A stretch of 64,000 nt of DNA from Chaetoderma sp. LZ-2023a (GCA_034401795.1 CM067369.1:186672742-186736741), one strand, 5' to 3'; shown: positions 1 through 13,414, numbered from the stretch's first letter. A program made the numbers and translations. The notes: a model not told the origin generated them from the sequence alone.

Positions 1-42
1 AAATTGGTCGTCCACAAATATATAGGCCTACATGAAATACCG

Positions 43-180
<138 letters not shown>

Positions 181-879
181 TAAGGAGGGTATACATCGTC
201 AGTTAACTGATATTCCCGAGTCCCTCACACAAACACGCACGCTCGCAAACACATATATAAATACATACATGCATATATACGCGCAAGGTACACATGTGGC
301 ATAAAATAAATTAATGCGGACTAATTCCTTATCCGAGAGATTACGCGAACAAATAAGCTACAGTACATCTCAGAAATAAGTTTCCAAAACAAAATAAAGC
401 ATATTGTGCACACACGCACGCACGTACGCACGCGCGCACACCCTGGATCTGGATTAAAAAAATTGTTTGCCCTCACTTTATGTGGATACGGAGCCAATAC
501 GACAGCAGAATTTCCTGCTGTTGAATAATCCGAACATGTATGTATGATGTGTGATTACTGTATTCTGCGGCTGCAGTAGTAGAAACATCCTACAGCTACA
601 ATCAGTCCTTCCTCGCTTTTGCCTACTGCGTCTTGTCCTCAGCCGAAATCCTTAGCTTCGTCAAATCCATTCTTGATTAGAGTGTACCGAGTTCTGCTTT
701 CTTGAGGTCGCTCTTACGGTCATCTTCTGGTATCCTTAGCATATGGCTAAACATGGACCATTTTGTTGGGCGATTTTTACAGACAGCGGCGATATATTAC
801 ACATCTTGCATAGCGCATCATTGGACATTATGCTCTCAGGCCATCGGTGTTCAGTTAGGGTGCGTATGTGTTTGCGGTG
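181..879. other. Gene-free stretch
   Basis: I recognise no gene here. The stretch holds CA/CACG-rich low-complexity patches near 228-300 and 406-440, then ordinary AT-rich sequence. An open frame begins at 702, but only its part after about 880 resembles a known family. Confidence 0.5.
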
Positions 880-2040
880 GCGGGCATTTCGCTATTGAAC
901 AAGCAGACTCCCTAGCGGATGAAATCACTGCCACAAAATGTTTCGGACAGTCCGAGCCCTGGGAGTTACTGACTGCACCCCCACCCCCACTCACTGTACA
1001 CAACTCTGAAGGACACTTTACGGGATTGAGACCGATCGAGGCAAGCCGAGAATGGTTCAAGGAACAGTTCACTGCCTACGATGATGAGCCCAGGTTGCAC
1101 CCGTTGTCAGAAGACCCCAGGCCATTACTAACACCAATTAAAACAGCAGAAGTTAAGAAGGCACCCAAAGCCCTGAAAATGGGCGTGCATCTAGACCTGA
1201 TGGCATGAGCAAAGAACTATTCAAATATGCAAGTGACCTTATCTCAAAACCGATCACGCACCGAATCAGTTCAGCTGTTATGCACCACCTTCCCATCGAT
1301 GCTGTAGGTCAAGGCACCCTATCGCGCTACCCAAGCCCAAGAAGTCACCTGGGCCCCAGCAAATCTTCGGCCCATTGTGCTCCTCAACAGCATACGGAAA
1401 TTCTTATCCAACATTACTCTATGCCACATCCGAGACACGATCGATGACCTCGCCGGATCATGTCAAAGTGGCTTCAAACGTGGACGCAACTGCGCAGACA
1501 TTGTGTGGACTCAACGCATGCGTTTGTCAGTAGTCATGTCCAAACACTGAGATTTCCACAAAATTAGCATCGACATATGACGAGCCTTCGACACAATTAA
1601 ACGCTCAAAGATCCTAGATGTATTACGCCAGGCCAGTTGCAGTGAGTATGAGCTACGACTAATGAGACTAGTACTTGCAGACACCAAGCTGTGAGTACGA
1701 GTCAAGTCAGTGAAGTCTATAGAATTTGAGACATCAATCGGCTCCCTATGGTAAGATGGTATATCCCCTGTGCTTTTCGCCTGTTACCTAGCTGCTGTAT
1801 TGGAATCCGTGCGGGGAAATTCCACAGCCCCACACCACCCCCACCCCGCCACCCACCCCCACCCCAAGTGTCCATACTGGGTATACACGCTAGAGATGAA
1901 ATATGCCGACGATGTGAACTTCATAGACGAGGAAAAGAAACCCCCTTACGAACATCTCCCAATAGCTGTAAGCAAACTATAAATTGATAATCTGTTTATG
2001 AATAAATCCAAAACAGAGTTCACCCACATATATCTATCTT
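880..2040 (+). pseudogene. Degraded LINE reverse transcriptase, copy 1
   Basis: This is a fragment of a non-LTR retrotransposon polymerase, recognised by the order of conserved phrases and by similarity to the minus-strand copy at 15.1-17.2 kb. From the left it shows SLADEITA (shared with the other copy), a pre-RT block ending in VGQGT, then CQSGFKRGR, a palm motif A remnant RAFDTIKRSKILD near 1580, and SPVLFACYLAAVLESVRG near 1765. It ends with the catalytic YADDVNFIDEE near 1900 and a KTEFTHI thumb-side phrase near 2010. The reading frame is broken at least three times, with stops near 1207, 1548 and 1577, and a CCCCACC-rich insertion before the YADD box. The endonuclease part is missing. 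The protein would copy element RNA at a nicked target, but this copy is dead. Confidence 0.8.
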
Positions 2041-2979
2041 TGCAGTACTTCTGACATTGTTGTACGCTGCGTCATGGGGAGCATAGCTTTCCAGTCCTTC
2101 TGCTATATGGATTCGTAGATCAAAGATGCCCATGACAAAAAGACTACGTTTATACAATGCAACCTGCGTATCATTGATGCTGTGTAACTGTACTGTCAGC
2201 TGGGCAGCTCCAAAGGCAGCACTATAGACAAACTTGATGCCTTCCATAACTGCATTCAAAGACATTGCTGCCTGTCTTCTAATATAATTATGTTCCATAT
2301 ATTCAACAGAACATTTCTTAAAATTATACCTAAATAATAATTGTAGGCCTAAATAATACTAACATATTTCTGATTTGATTTTGAAAACATTTTAACTTAC
2401 TTATCAGCTGTACTCTATGTATATGTTTGCGTAAGCATTGGCTTTCGTCGATTGATCTCAATAGTTGCGTACATATAATACAGATGAAATACACCTGTCT
2501 CACACTGATGTCATTACGGAGGGATTCCGCTAAAACAACAAGAATCAATTTCATCTAAAGATGTCGTCTTAATGGAGTATTTACAGACGATACACATTGT
2601 CCGTTATCATACAATCAAACTAGTTGCCATAGCTACGTCCTAATATTTGAACAATAATTACAAATTTTATAAAAAATACAAAATTATCCCTTTAAATCTT
2701 GAGATTCCAGGGTTTCAATTTCAAGACACCGGTATAAGAAAGATGTTGAATATTTTGAAACTAATTCACGTGGAACCTGCTGCTGCCACAGCAACAGCTC
2801 CCAGTCAAATTAATGTCAAAGTATTCAACGACGTGTTCCTTATATTTATAAGGAATTTGTCGCTTCTAGTTTCTAACGGTCCAAGTTATTTGAAGTAACA
2901 GGAATACCAGTGGATTCCCTATATCATAACGAGGCGTTGAGGATTGTCACAATAATTAATGAACAACAAGTAAACAATT
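2041..2979. other. Gene-free stretch before the first hairpin MITE
   Basis: No gene is recognised. Several short open frames exist on both strands without family resemblance. At 2755-2830 there is a short relic of the hairpin-MITE arm phrase (tattttgaaactaatt near 2750, then cccagtcaaatt near 2802). Confidence 0.45.
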
Positions 2980-3373
2980 CACCTTTCCAGAGTATCCATC
3001 CATCATCTGACCTCGTATGACGTCATAATCAGCTCAGCGCGTGTATGATGACGTCACAATCATAACGTCACAAAGGGTTAGACCGTCATTAAATCTCAGA
3101 GTCCGACACATTGCATAAATTGTGTCGTTGTAATTCTTTGCTATTTAATAAACATGCTGTTGAATATTTTTGAAACTAATTTGACTGGGCGCTGTTGCTG
3201 CCTTAGACAGCAACAGCACCCAGTCAAATTAGTTTCAAAACATTCAACAGCTTACCTGTGTAATTGAAAATTGATAGTCAGGGTGCTCATCGATCGATCG
3301 ATCCCAACACGAGCGAGGTGTTGGTGGAGCTTAGCTAGAGATGGGCGGGGCATAGCTAAAACCGGAAAGGTAT
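2980..3373 (+). mobile_element. Hairpin MITE, full-length copy
   Basis: This non-autonomous element is bounded by CACCTTTCCAG on the left and CCGGAAAGGTAT on the right, an inverted pair of about 9 bp. ATT stands outside each end (2977-2979 and 3374-3376), consistent with a 3 bp target duplication. The left part carries TGACGTCA-like sites. The centre (about 3163-3252) is a hairpin whose arms run gttgaatatttttgaaacta to the TTGCTGCC/GGCAGCAA-like apex and back. The right part contains a GATCGATCGATC run and 'gatgggcggggcatagcta'. There is no coding capacity. The superfamily is uncertain. Confidence 0.85.
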
Positions 3374-4342
3374 ATTAATTAACACCATTTGACTTACATT
3401 GACACATTACAACACCATTGTCTTCTAAGTGTCGAACTTCTGAACACGGTAAATGTCAATCGTGATTAGGGCCTATATTAATCAAAACAAATATCCGAGC
3501 AATTTATTAGTCATCCATCTGGACTCGTCTAACCTCACATTAGCAACATTTAATCTATATATGTTGAAGAAATAAGAGCCAGCATTTTTGTCTTATCCTG
3601 TGTAAGGTCAACAGGAATGTCATTTTGTTCTCTCCGCATCTTAAAGATTCGGGACTTGTTGACATTTCCAATACATCTTAATGAAGATGTTCTCGCTCTA
3701 TGCACGAGGCTATTCGTCAAAGGGCCCAAAGCAAAGCAACACAGAAATCATGTCAGTGTTGTATAGTCATATTGACGGATAACCTCTTAGACACCAAATC
3801 CAATATCTGATAAAGCAGTAATTTCCAACTAACAGAGAGCTTCTTCAAAGCCACATCAACGTCTTAATGAAAATCTTAATAACCATTTATTTCACTCTTC
3901 AATGATGTCTTAAATGGCATTTACTACATGCTATAAGTAGAATCATGATGAGAATTTGTGAACACATTTTTAATAAACGAATTTTCTGTTAATCAATTGG
4001 TTTTTAAAGTATTTTATGGAGTCATTTAGCTGCTTTGAAAGCAAGCTTTCCGCAGTATTTACAATGGACAGTTTCAAATGTGATAGTGAAGTATGGTTAA
4101 GGGTGGTACATGCTGACACAAAATTGTCTGTTTAATTCATATCACATTATAACCGTTGATAACATTGCTTATCATATGTCTTTTTTCACATGGTTTTTTG
4201 AGCGAGTATATAATAGAAGGGCGCATTTCTAGCTACCCATGCCCATTCCTAGCTAGACCCCGCCCATTCCTAGCTAGCCCCCGCCCATTCCTAGCTAATT
4301 CCCGCCAGCTATGTACGCATGGAAACTGAACATTGTGCAATT

Positions 4343-4688
4343 GGCCTTTCGAGTTTATCCATCCATCATCTGACGTCATATGACGTCATAATCACTAAGC
4401 GACGTGTAGGATGATGTCATAATTAATTATGGCATGAATGACTCGATCTAGTCCGTCTTAAACGATTAATAGTCCGTCAGGTTGTTTGAATTGTATGTAT
4501 TTACTATTTAATAAACATTGGCAGCAACAGCACCCACTCAAATTAGTTTCAAAATATTCAACAGCTTGCCATTATAATATTTTGGAAATTGATAGTCAGG
4601 AAGTTCAGGGATCGATCCCAGCACGAGCTAGTTTTTGGATGGAGCTTAACTAGCGATGGGCGGGGCACAGCTAAAACTCGAATGGTTC
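4343..4688 (+). mobile_element. Hairpin MITE lacking its left hairpin arm
   Basis: The ends are GGCCTTTCGAG and CTCGAATGGTTC, with ATT flanking both sides (4340-4342 and 4689-4691). Two adjacent perfect TGACGTCA octamers sit at about 4371-4387. The sequence jumps from 'tttaataaacatt' straight to 'ggcagcaacag' at 4520, so the whole left arm of the internal hairpin is absent and the break falls at the apex. Confidence 0.82.
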
Positions 4689-5609
4689 ATTCAGCGCTGA
4701 TGTTGGACATGATTATCTCGATGTACTTGGACATATTCAATACTGAGGCTTACTTGAAGTCCTGTAGAAATATATACTGGTGACTATTCCGCGCCTAATC
4801 AGACTCTACCGGAAGCGACGTGCGTTATTATAGCAAGGGTCGACATTTTCACATTTTGTTAAAAAAATCATTTGGGGTTTCTGCAAAGACTAGCACTGTT
4901 TGGTGGCAACGTACTGTTATCTGTGCATGGTGACAGCATCTAGTTCACGTATCATCTTATAATCTTTCTACAACGCATTAATGAGCTGTATATAGACGCT
5001 TGTCTTAAACGACCAGTTTGGGGAACAGCAAAACGTGTTCACTGTTCACTCTGATAACCGCCATTATTGAACAACATTGCAGCCTTGATAACGCAGGTCA
5101 CAGCGTCCAATACTGGGCCAATACCGGGCCATATTGAGCCAGTATTGGCGCAGTACTGACCCAGTAACCTGGCTTATTTAGAGGTTATACGGGTTTGCCT
5201 GTATCTGGAAATCATTAACAATGGTGAGAATGTTGTTGTTATTACCAGTTGCCCAGATATTAGCACTTCCATAACCACTTCATTAATCAGGAAATCTCGA
5301 GAGGAAAGCTGGTAATAACAAAGGCAGAAATTCTGTACTTTATGCCTTATTGATCCGTCACATTCAATCTTCAGGCGCCCCGACATCACCTCTGTTCTTG
5401 CGGTATGCACACAATCTATGCGCTTTATTGAGACACTGATGCTGAATAAGACTTCATACGAATAGCGATTTATAGCAGTCAGAAAATGACTCTCTTCACA
5501 GAGCAACACGCTTGGATTGGAAGCTAATAATGGGGGCATGGTGGACTTATAAATAGAGGATACATTACTAGCTATGTCCGGACCATTTGTAGCCAACTAT
5601 CGCTCAGTA

Positions 5610-5900
5610 TTTAAACCTGAATTCCCTGAATCTAAATTACAAGGTAACTGTACAGGTAAGTTGTTGAATATTTAAGAATAATTTGACAGGAGGCTGTTGC
5701 TGCCTATGGCTATAGTCTAAAACATATTCAACATAATGTGTATTAAATTGTAAATTCATACAATTCATACTCTGTCGTGACGGATTTTCAATTTTCATTA
5801 CGCAGTTACATCATTTTGATTGTGATATCTGCAAACAAGTGGCGTAATTGCTTTAGTTATGACGCCATATGATTGAATGACAGATCTGATCCAGTTATTG
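5610..5900 (-). mobile_element. Old reverse-oriented hairpin MITE within unit 1
   Basis: A diverged copy in the opposite orientation. It has 'caggtaagttgttgaatatt' at 5653, a decayed gctgttgctgcc apex near 5692, the 'catacaattcatac' phrase near 5757, and 'gtggcgtaattg...atgacgccatatga' near 5840-5872. The same relic sits at the matching place in units 2 (about 18240-18420) and 3 (about 26570-26810), so it predates duplication of the unit. Confidence 0.6.
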
Positions 5901-8392
5901 TATTTTAAGAGGATAATCATACAGCGTTCTTGGTTACATGGATTTAAGATAATTCTCGTTTCCACAAGATAAATATGTTTGGCAAAAAGGGCTACGGTGC
6001 GAACAAAACTTCATGAACAGATAATTGTTTATAAGAATATTAGAATGTATATACTATAATTTACTTTCGCCTGTGAAATATAAACACACTGTACAAGTTA
6101 ACCACACAGCACCACTCTCAGTAAGTAGAGGCGAAGCTGGCTTAATTTGTATTGTGATGATAATTACGTTACGAGCCTCTCATGAATATAACTATATAGG
6201 CCTAGAGCCATGATAAATACGATGGTAATTGTTGTTGGAGATCTTAAAGACTTGACTAGATCAATGAGTTGTAAGTTGTGTATTGGCCGGAAATTGGCGT
6301 GCGTTGAAAGGAAGTGAGCTCTCTGATTCTAACCTCGATCTTATGTATATTCTATCCAAGCAGTATTTCCATTATTCATGATCGATACTGGTTAGACCAC
6401 GTGCTAAAAAGATTGCATTGAGATATTTAATCCAGAATTTTGAGAGGATTTAATCAAAGCAGAATGAAATCTGTAGTCTAATATATGTTGATCAATAGCC
6501 GGATGATCATTCGACTGAAAGTCGTTGCTTGGCCTTTAGATAGTGTCCTCCAAATACTCGGCGTGGACTTAACTAATATGATGTACTAAATCTCCTCGAT
6601 GTATGTTAGGCACATCGTTAAGCACATCGAATGGTGGGCTAAGAATAGAGGTGTTCTGTGGTATCATGTTCCATTGATAATAGTTTTACTATTGATAGAG
6701 GACGCTTGGCGTTGGCTTTAATGCTAAACTAATATTTGTTTTATAGCACACACTCTACAGAATGTATTGCTCATAGGTATGCCAGAAAGTAGATGATATA
6801 TCATATGTGAACAATAGTCACACCTGAAACATGGTCCTTTTTATTGTTTTCTTAGCTCAATCGATTTATCAGTTGGCTAAGCTATAATCATCACTCCATG
6901 TCCAGCCGCAAGTTTGTCTGTCTGTTTGTCTGTCCTACATAAACAATTGTGGCATGTATCGTTATTTCTAGATGGACTGAGACACACCATGGTCAAATTG
7001 TTCATATCAGGTGTAATCTAGGCTTCCTAAGTCACTCAACATCATAGAATATTATTATCCAGACCATTGTTTCAAAAGACTTTCACACATGGGGACCAAA
7101 CTTGGTGTACGAATGTATTATAGCCTAAGGGTGTGTCACGTAGCAAAAGTATGTCAGCATGACCTCATCTTCATAGTTCAATGATCATTATAGAGAAGCA
7201 TTAAACAGGATGTTGTTTCATGAGGTTTTTTCGTATAGAGTAACCAAGCTTTGTGTATAGATGTATCTTGTACGAAATGTGTCATTTATCAAAAGTAGAT
7301 CACTGTGACTGTTCAGTCTGTATTGTCAAATATCTTCCATCTATTGGCATCAAACCGGGCATATTGGTGCATCTTAGGAAGGATATGTGAGGTGTATCCG
7401 GAGTCTGTCATGGTTCACTCAACATAATAGGACAAGTTTTGGTGGTTGTTGTGCACAGTTATCGTCTGTGATGAAGTGCATCACATCACTAAAATTTTGT
7501 CTTCTTAATTAGGGCCAATAATAAACCATTAAGTCAGTATATCTTGTATTATGTCCAGATATTTGAACCATTTATATTGTTGAAACCACTTTGCAATTAA
7601 GTACATGACGTGCATATGTGCCCAAGAGCTTTAATTAAGTTGTATATGCAGATGTGCGTCGATGCCATTTGGGGTCTTTTGTTTTTAAGAGTGGCGTATC
7701 TGAAGCAGATTTGCTTGCACGTTGGGAATGTGTATTAATATCAGTAGTAGTCATCATAACAGCGGTGCCTAGTGTGCTTACCTGAAAACCAGTCGATAGA
7801 TGTATGTTAATCCGGTAAAATGAGATGTAGTCAAATAGCATAAATGTGTAGTTCACTGACACAGATTCTCTTCTATCAAAATTGTATGTGCTCTTTTCGC
7901 CAGAAACCTTAGGACATCGCTCACTGTTTTATTGATCCTGGAGGAAATTCTGTCATCTAGGTCACTTCTTTATCGTCCTGTATAAGGTTAACCATTGACT
8001 ACCAAGAATTGTGTACCAATCAATAGTCTATCGTTATTTAAGCAGCTAGTTCGGCAAGCATCGTCTTTATGTCAATCTTGTAACGGTAATTACGTGGATT
8101 CTGTCGACCCAAAAAGAAGTCTTTGAAGCAAAACTCTGTATGAAAGACCTTACTTAAGCAGCACTCTGATAACCACATCTTGTAGTAGGCTGTGCATAAT
8201 GGTACGCAACGAGGAGAAGCCGTGGGAAAGGCTAAGTAAATTACTGACCTGGCATTGTATCTCTGCCTAAGGAGATGCCTACGGCCAACTATGCACACCA
8301 TCACCCATGACTAATGCAGAGTGTGTTGCGGAGAACTACCAAGTTAACACTTATAAAGCAGAAATAACAAATTCTTTATTATACGAGTTATA

Positions 8393-8455
8393 TTCTTTGA
8401 ATATTTTGAAACTAATTTGAGCTGTTCTCAGTCGAATTAGCTTCAACAGCTTTTC
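8393..8455 (+). repeat. Relic hairpin-MITE core
   Basis: The phrase tttgaatattttgaaactaa is followed closely by a shortened partner arm, cagtcgaattagcttcaaca. The same relic occurs at about 20965-21035 in unit 2 and 30105-30195 in unit 3. It is another insertion older than the unit duplications. Confidence 0.55.
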
Positions 8456-9405
8456 TGTATTGTGGTCTTTAAATTGCGAAACTTGAATTTCATTGGTTAA
8501 TGTGCTAAGTTTTATTCACACGGAACTGCAACCACCACCAGGAGCCACACAAGATGATCAGAATGATCAGCAAAGGAAGAGGGTGGATGCGGATGTGTTT
8601 GGGGAGTGGGGGAGGGGTGGGGGGGAGGTGGGATTGCAATACTCCCGTCATTATCTACTCGTCACAAGCATTAAAAAAAACCCACTTTTGATTTATTTTA
8701 ACAAATGCTTCTGAATTATTATTCACGAGACATAGAAGTTGTGTCATCACAGGCAATGTTAGATGGGTCATTTGTTCTAATTTGGTGGCACTTTCTCTAA
8801 AAAAAGAGATCGCTGAATATTGTCGGAATGGGTCTGCTTGCAGATGCATGTGAAGAGTGCGCACTTTTGGCGCGCTGGATATGTAAGCGTGACACGTGTA
8901 GATGTGACATAACAAGGACGGGTGTAGAGGTCAGGAGACAGAGCACACCTCCTGAAACTTAAACAGATATATGCAACAATAGACAATTCCTCGATTCCGC
9001 CATGAAGGGATACACATAATTAATCCCATTGTCGCTAAAAACAAGGCTCGGATGCTGACCAGGATATTAATGAGTCTGAAACTAGATTTCCGCTTTTGCA
9101 TTACATTTTCCAAAGTCCGCATCGATCTATAGTAACTATGGTGACTGTTTACTAATGCATCCATCAAGTTAAAATCCATAGAGCAGCAGTTATGATTTGA
9201 TTAGCTCACGCATAATAGAATAATGTAATATTATGTAGTACAATATTGTTAGGACTGTATGCATACATGGGAAAATTAAATTATCGACGTCTTTAGGTCA
9301 GAAGTATCATCCGTGAAAGAACACAACTTATGGCAGAACATGGCTCTGTCGTCAGGAAACATGAGGTTTAGTAGAAGTAATGCTAATATTTCCTATGGAA
9401 TCACC

Positions 9406-9406
9406 A

Positions 9407-9472
<66 letters not shown>
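9406..9472. repeat. ATT microsatellite
   Basis: About 22 ATT units following 'gaatcaccaatt' in unit 1. The matching site in unit 2 lacks this array but has an AAT array about 40 bp to the left. Confidence 0.95.
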
Positions 9473-9473
<1 letters not shown>

Positions 9474-10691
9474 GACCGCTATCTTTCAGTAGTCGGTGGA
9501 TTCATTAAATAGTTTACGTCGTAACTCACCAGCAGCCATTGTTCTCAGAATGTTTGTCAGTAGAATATGTTGTCACTACTGAAGAAATTGTGTAAAGCTA
9601 TAAGACATATTAGTTTTAGCCGGTCTTGACCCTAATCCGGATATATGATGGATATGAGGTTACTCTGATTGGCCAGGTGAACCCGGCTCATCAATCTCTA
9701 AAAATATGTCACAAGGCCGGGTTCACGGTCAGACTAGCTCGGAAATAAGCTAACATGTTTCCAAAACAAACTAAAACGTACTGTAGAATATTTTGAGCAT
9801 AAAGTAGCAAAGTCTTGCAATGGCATTATGTACAAAATATTCAAAAGAACATTTTTTACTAACTAACGGTTTCTATTTTTGTTTCGGAAATATACACTGT
9901 AGGCCAGAAAAGAACAATGTTTTTGCCTTTTCCAATAAATCTTCATAACAAAATGTAGGTATTCTGTTATGGCCAAGTAGTCGAATCCATATATGGAATT
10001 AGGGTGACTTCTGTCTCCAGGTATAAGTATATTATGAGGGCTCGAAAATTAGAAAAATGGCGTGCTGCCTACAGGGGCAAGTATTCCATTTAAATTAGGT
10101 TTCCCGACTGCATTTCCAAGCTGTCCCATTTCTTTAAATTTGATTCTGTTGAAAATATGTATTGTTGTAAGCTTTACAGACTACAGAATCCTTATAAATA
10201 CCAACTCGACTGTTAAATTAGCAGATCAAATAAATACTCACCATGAGTAATATTATGCAGGCCCTGAAAATAACATATTATTTAGGAACGTAATTTTCGG
10301 GGCCTGATTATTTCACCAGTGTGCTGTCAAAGTGTTTTTATGGCACAAGTTAGCCGCCGTGGCAAGATATAGGCATATATTTAATACAAATTATGATTGC
10401 ATAGAAAAGATATGAAGTAAGCATTTGCATAAATTCCTGGAGTATATGTTGTTTGTCATGAGCAGAGCCAGATTAATAAATATTAAGCATTCAACGTAGA
10501 TGTAAATCTCTTGTAACTTTGGTAGTATTTGCCATGGTAAAATACAGCAGATTTTGTTTCCATTTTGATGCCAAGATATGTCCATGCCAGCAGATACGCT
10601 CTGAAAATTAATCTATATGATCCAAAGAACTGTGTACATAGTCTCATTAGTTGTTTGCTAAATGGCAGGGTTCAGACTCTCATGGCAATAA

Positions 10692-10889
<198 letters not shown>

Positions 10890-11649
10890 TCGCCACATCA
10901 CAAACAACATAACTGAGAAATTAATCACGTTCCTCTCCCAGTCCTATTTGGTATTGAATTAGTCTCTTTATTTTCCCAGTAAGTAATGGAATACCAGTGA
11001 ACGCATGATTTATTTGCACAATGGCAACCTCTAGCTCAAAGGAAATAAAATAATTGTATGTATATTAGAATGGGTACCAGATTATTCGTCAAGCCATGTT
11101 TCGTATTTAACTGGACGGTTGTACAAGAGCTTTGTCTTTCTTCTCATTAATTGAATAGAACATGTGTAGGCATCAACAGCATTAAATGTAATCAACAGCA
11201 TTAAATGCATATATGCTGAAGAAATAACAGTCATCCTTTTAGTCGTATAGTCTAACAGGAATGTCATTTTATTCTCTCCACATCTACGGGATTCGGGACT
11301 TGTTGACATTTCCAATATATATTAGTGAAGATGTTTTCCTCTATGTACGATGTTATTCATCAAAGGGCCCAAAGCAATGCAACACAATGTCTATGCTGTA
11401 ACGCTCAGGTTATAGTGCTGCGTTTCTAACGTGGCTACCTGTCAGATCTCAATTTAAAGGAACTATGCGTGTGTTTGATTTGATGGGGATTTGACTGGAA
11501 GTTATTGCTGCCTCTGGTGGTAAGAATTTTCGGTTGATTCCTCTCAAAATGGAGTGCTGAATATTGTGTTGAATTTTCTTAAGTTTCACATATCGCATCG
11601 GTTTGTCTTACTGCTTGTAGCCATTAACACGTGTCGTGTCTCCGTGCCT

Positions 11650-11736
11650 ACGCGCGTGCGTGTCTGTGCGTGCGTCTGCGCGTGCCTGCGTACATGTGTG
11701 CATGCGTGCCTGTGTGCCTGCGAGCGTACCTGTGCG

Positions 11737-11768
<32 letters not shown>

Positions 11769-11775
11769 TGCGCGC

Positions 11776-11810
<35 letters not shown>

Positions 11811-11882
11811 TGAGTATGTGCGTGCGTGTGTGCATGCATGCGTGTGTGCGTGCCTGTGGGCATGTGTACGTGCGTGCGTAGG
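11650..11882. repeat. GTGC/GCGT-rich microsatellite
   Basis: A degenerate tetranucleotide array of mainly TGCG units with GCGCGC and GTGTGT islands. It gives Cys/Arg/Ala-rich or His/Thr-rich spurious frames on both strands. Its alternating purine-pyrimidine composition is of the kind that can adopt left-handed DNA; that is an inference. Confidence 0.93.
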
Positions 11883-11959
11883 TACGCAAAACATTTAGCT
11901 ATTATGTATGAAGCACTTTGCTGCATTTGTTTGGTCGTATGTAGTTGGGAGGGAGAGAT

Positions 11960-12300
11960 GTGTTTATATCTATGCCCTGCCCACCTCTGGCTAAGCTCCA
12001 CCCACGCTTTGCACGTGCTGGAGTCGATTGAACCTTTGTTTTCTTTGTCCTTAATGTCAGGGTAACTATACAAGTAGGATTTTGAGATTGGTTTGACTGG
12101 GGTTTGTTGTTACCTATGGCAGCAGTTAAATTAGTTTCAAAATATTCAACAGGTTGATGATCGAATGATAAATTCATTAAAGACATGCAATTCGTACACT
12201 TGACAGATTATTTCTATTTCAAGATGATGGTTTTTAAACTAATATTGATAATGATCTCATCATTGACGGGTGGAATTTCATTATGACGGCATAAACTCGA
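11960..12300 (-). mobile_element. Old reverse-oriented hairpin MITE
   Basis: It reads 'ctatgccctgcccacctctg' at 11970, then ctaagctccacccac, a decayed hairpin centre (12085-12152), a 'gcaattcgtacact' phrase at 12189 and 'attatgacggcataa' near 12282. This is the family in reverse orientation and strongly diverged. The ends are not resolved. Confidence 0.6.
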
Positions 12301-12454
12301 GTGGCTGATTGTTTTAATTCATGATATTTAAAGTTAGTTAGGTATGGATATTTGTATGGTTCGGTTTGTATGTGCGTGTATATATGGGTGCTAGTTATGG
12401 CCCGCCCATTTATTGTTTTATCTTATCTATTATTTCGATGCTCCGCCCATAGTT

Positions 12455-13330
12455 TTTAGCTCACCTGGCCAGAATGGCGAAGTGAACTTATGCCGTGGCG
12501 ACCGTCCGTTGTCTGTCCGGCGTTCATCCATCCGTCTGTCCATCCGTCCATCAACTTTTTCTTTAAATGACTTCCTCTCAAGAACTGCGGGGCCGATTTC
12601 AATCATATTTGGTAGGAAGCATCCTTAGGGCATACAGATCTAAGTTTGTTCAAAGGAAGTCGATCGGCCAATTTTGCTGGTGGCCATCTTGGATTTTGGC
12701 CGATTTTTAGAAACCTCTTTAAAAATCTTCTTCTCTGAAGCCGATGGTGGATCGATTCAAAACTCACGAAATATATCATATGGGTCAAGAGTTGAACCGT
12801 GTTTGTTCAAAGGAACTTTATAGGCCAAATGGTTCAGCAGCCATCTTGGATGACCTAGTTTTCGTGAAATTTTGGGAATATGAGTATGGACTAAGGGCCA
12901 TTAAAGTTTGATCATGGGAAGTTGAAACGTAAAAAACATGGCCGCCGTGGACCAATCAAATTTTAGCGTGTTTGGGTGCCATATTAAATTTTTTTATTTG
13001 ATGGATTTTGAAGCCGAAATTGGTTTTCTTAGCTCAGCTTACTTGTCAGTCAGCTGTCATGTAGTGATGACCCAGTCCGTCTTCTGTATGTCCGCCCATC
13101 CATCTGTCATTTTGTTATTTCTTGACGGATTGACACCAAACTTGGCCACCATGTTAATGTCGGCATTTAATATCTGTGTTGTGAAAATGAAACTGTTAGG
13201 ACGGAAAATGCCAGAGTTATCACCCCTTAAATATGTGCCGTCTCACTTTCATAGGGGAAATACAGGTTTGTTCCTACCGTCCACTGATTTATCACCATGT
13301 CAGATTTTATTGCCAAAGTAGATTAAACTC
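12455..13330 (+). repeat. Dispersed AGCTCACCTGG-type repeat
   Basis: It starts with TAGCTCACCTGGCCAGAAT, then GTCCGT-rich sequence, 'gatttcaatcatatttgg', 'gtttgttcaaaggaa' and 'ggccatcttggat'. A second related block starts near 13027 (TTAGCTCAGCTTACTTGTCA) and includes 'gacaccaaacttgg'. An inverted relative lies at about 31.56-32.14 kb. I recall this type as a common dispersed repeat of molluscs and other marine invertebrates. It has no coding capacity. Confidence 0.6.
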
Positions 13331-13414
13331 TAATTACAGATTAACCTTTCCATCACTGCCTAAATATTTAAGATATGTATTATGTGCTCTGACATCTCTG
13401 CTCTTAAACTATTT

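Noticed and set aside
6025..6213. A short open frame of 62 codons similar in unit 1 and unit 3 (26956-27138)
   Set aside because: The similarity does not exceed that of the surrounding non-coding unit DNA, and unit 2 has lost the region. No promoter, splice or family support.
11554..12073. Cys/Arg/Ala-rich and His/Thr-rich frames
   Set aside because: They are translations of the GTGC microsatellite.
12900..13330. A possible host exon (127-codon frame at 12938)
   Set aside because: The frame lies inside a dispersed non-coding repeat and its reading follows repeat phrases.
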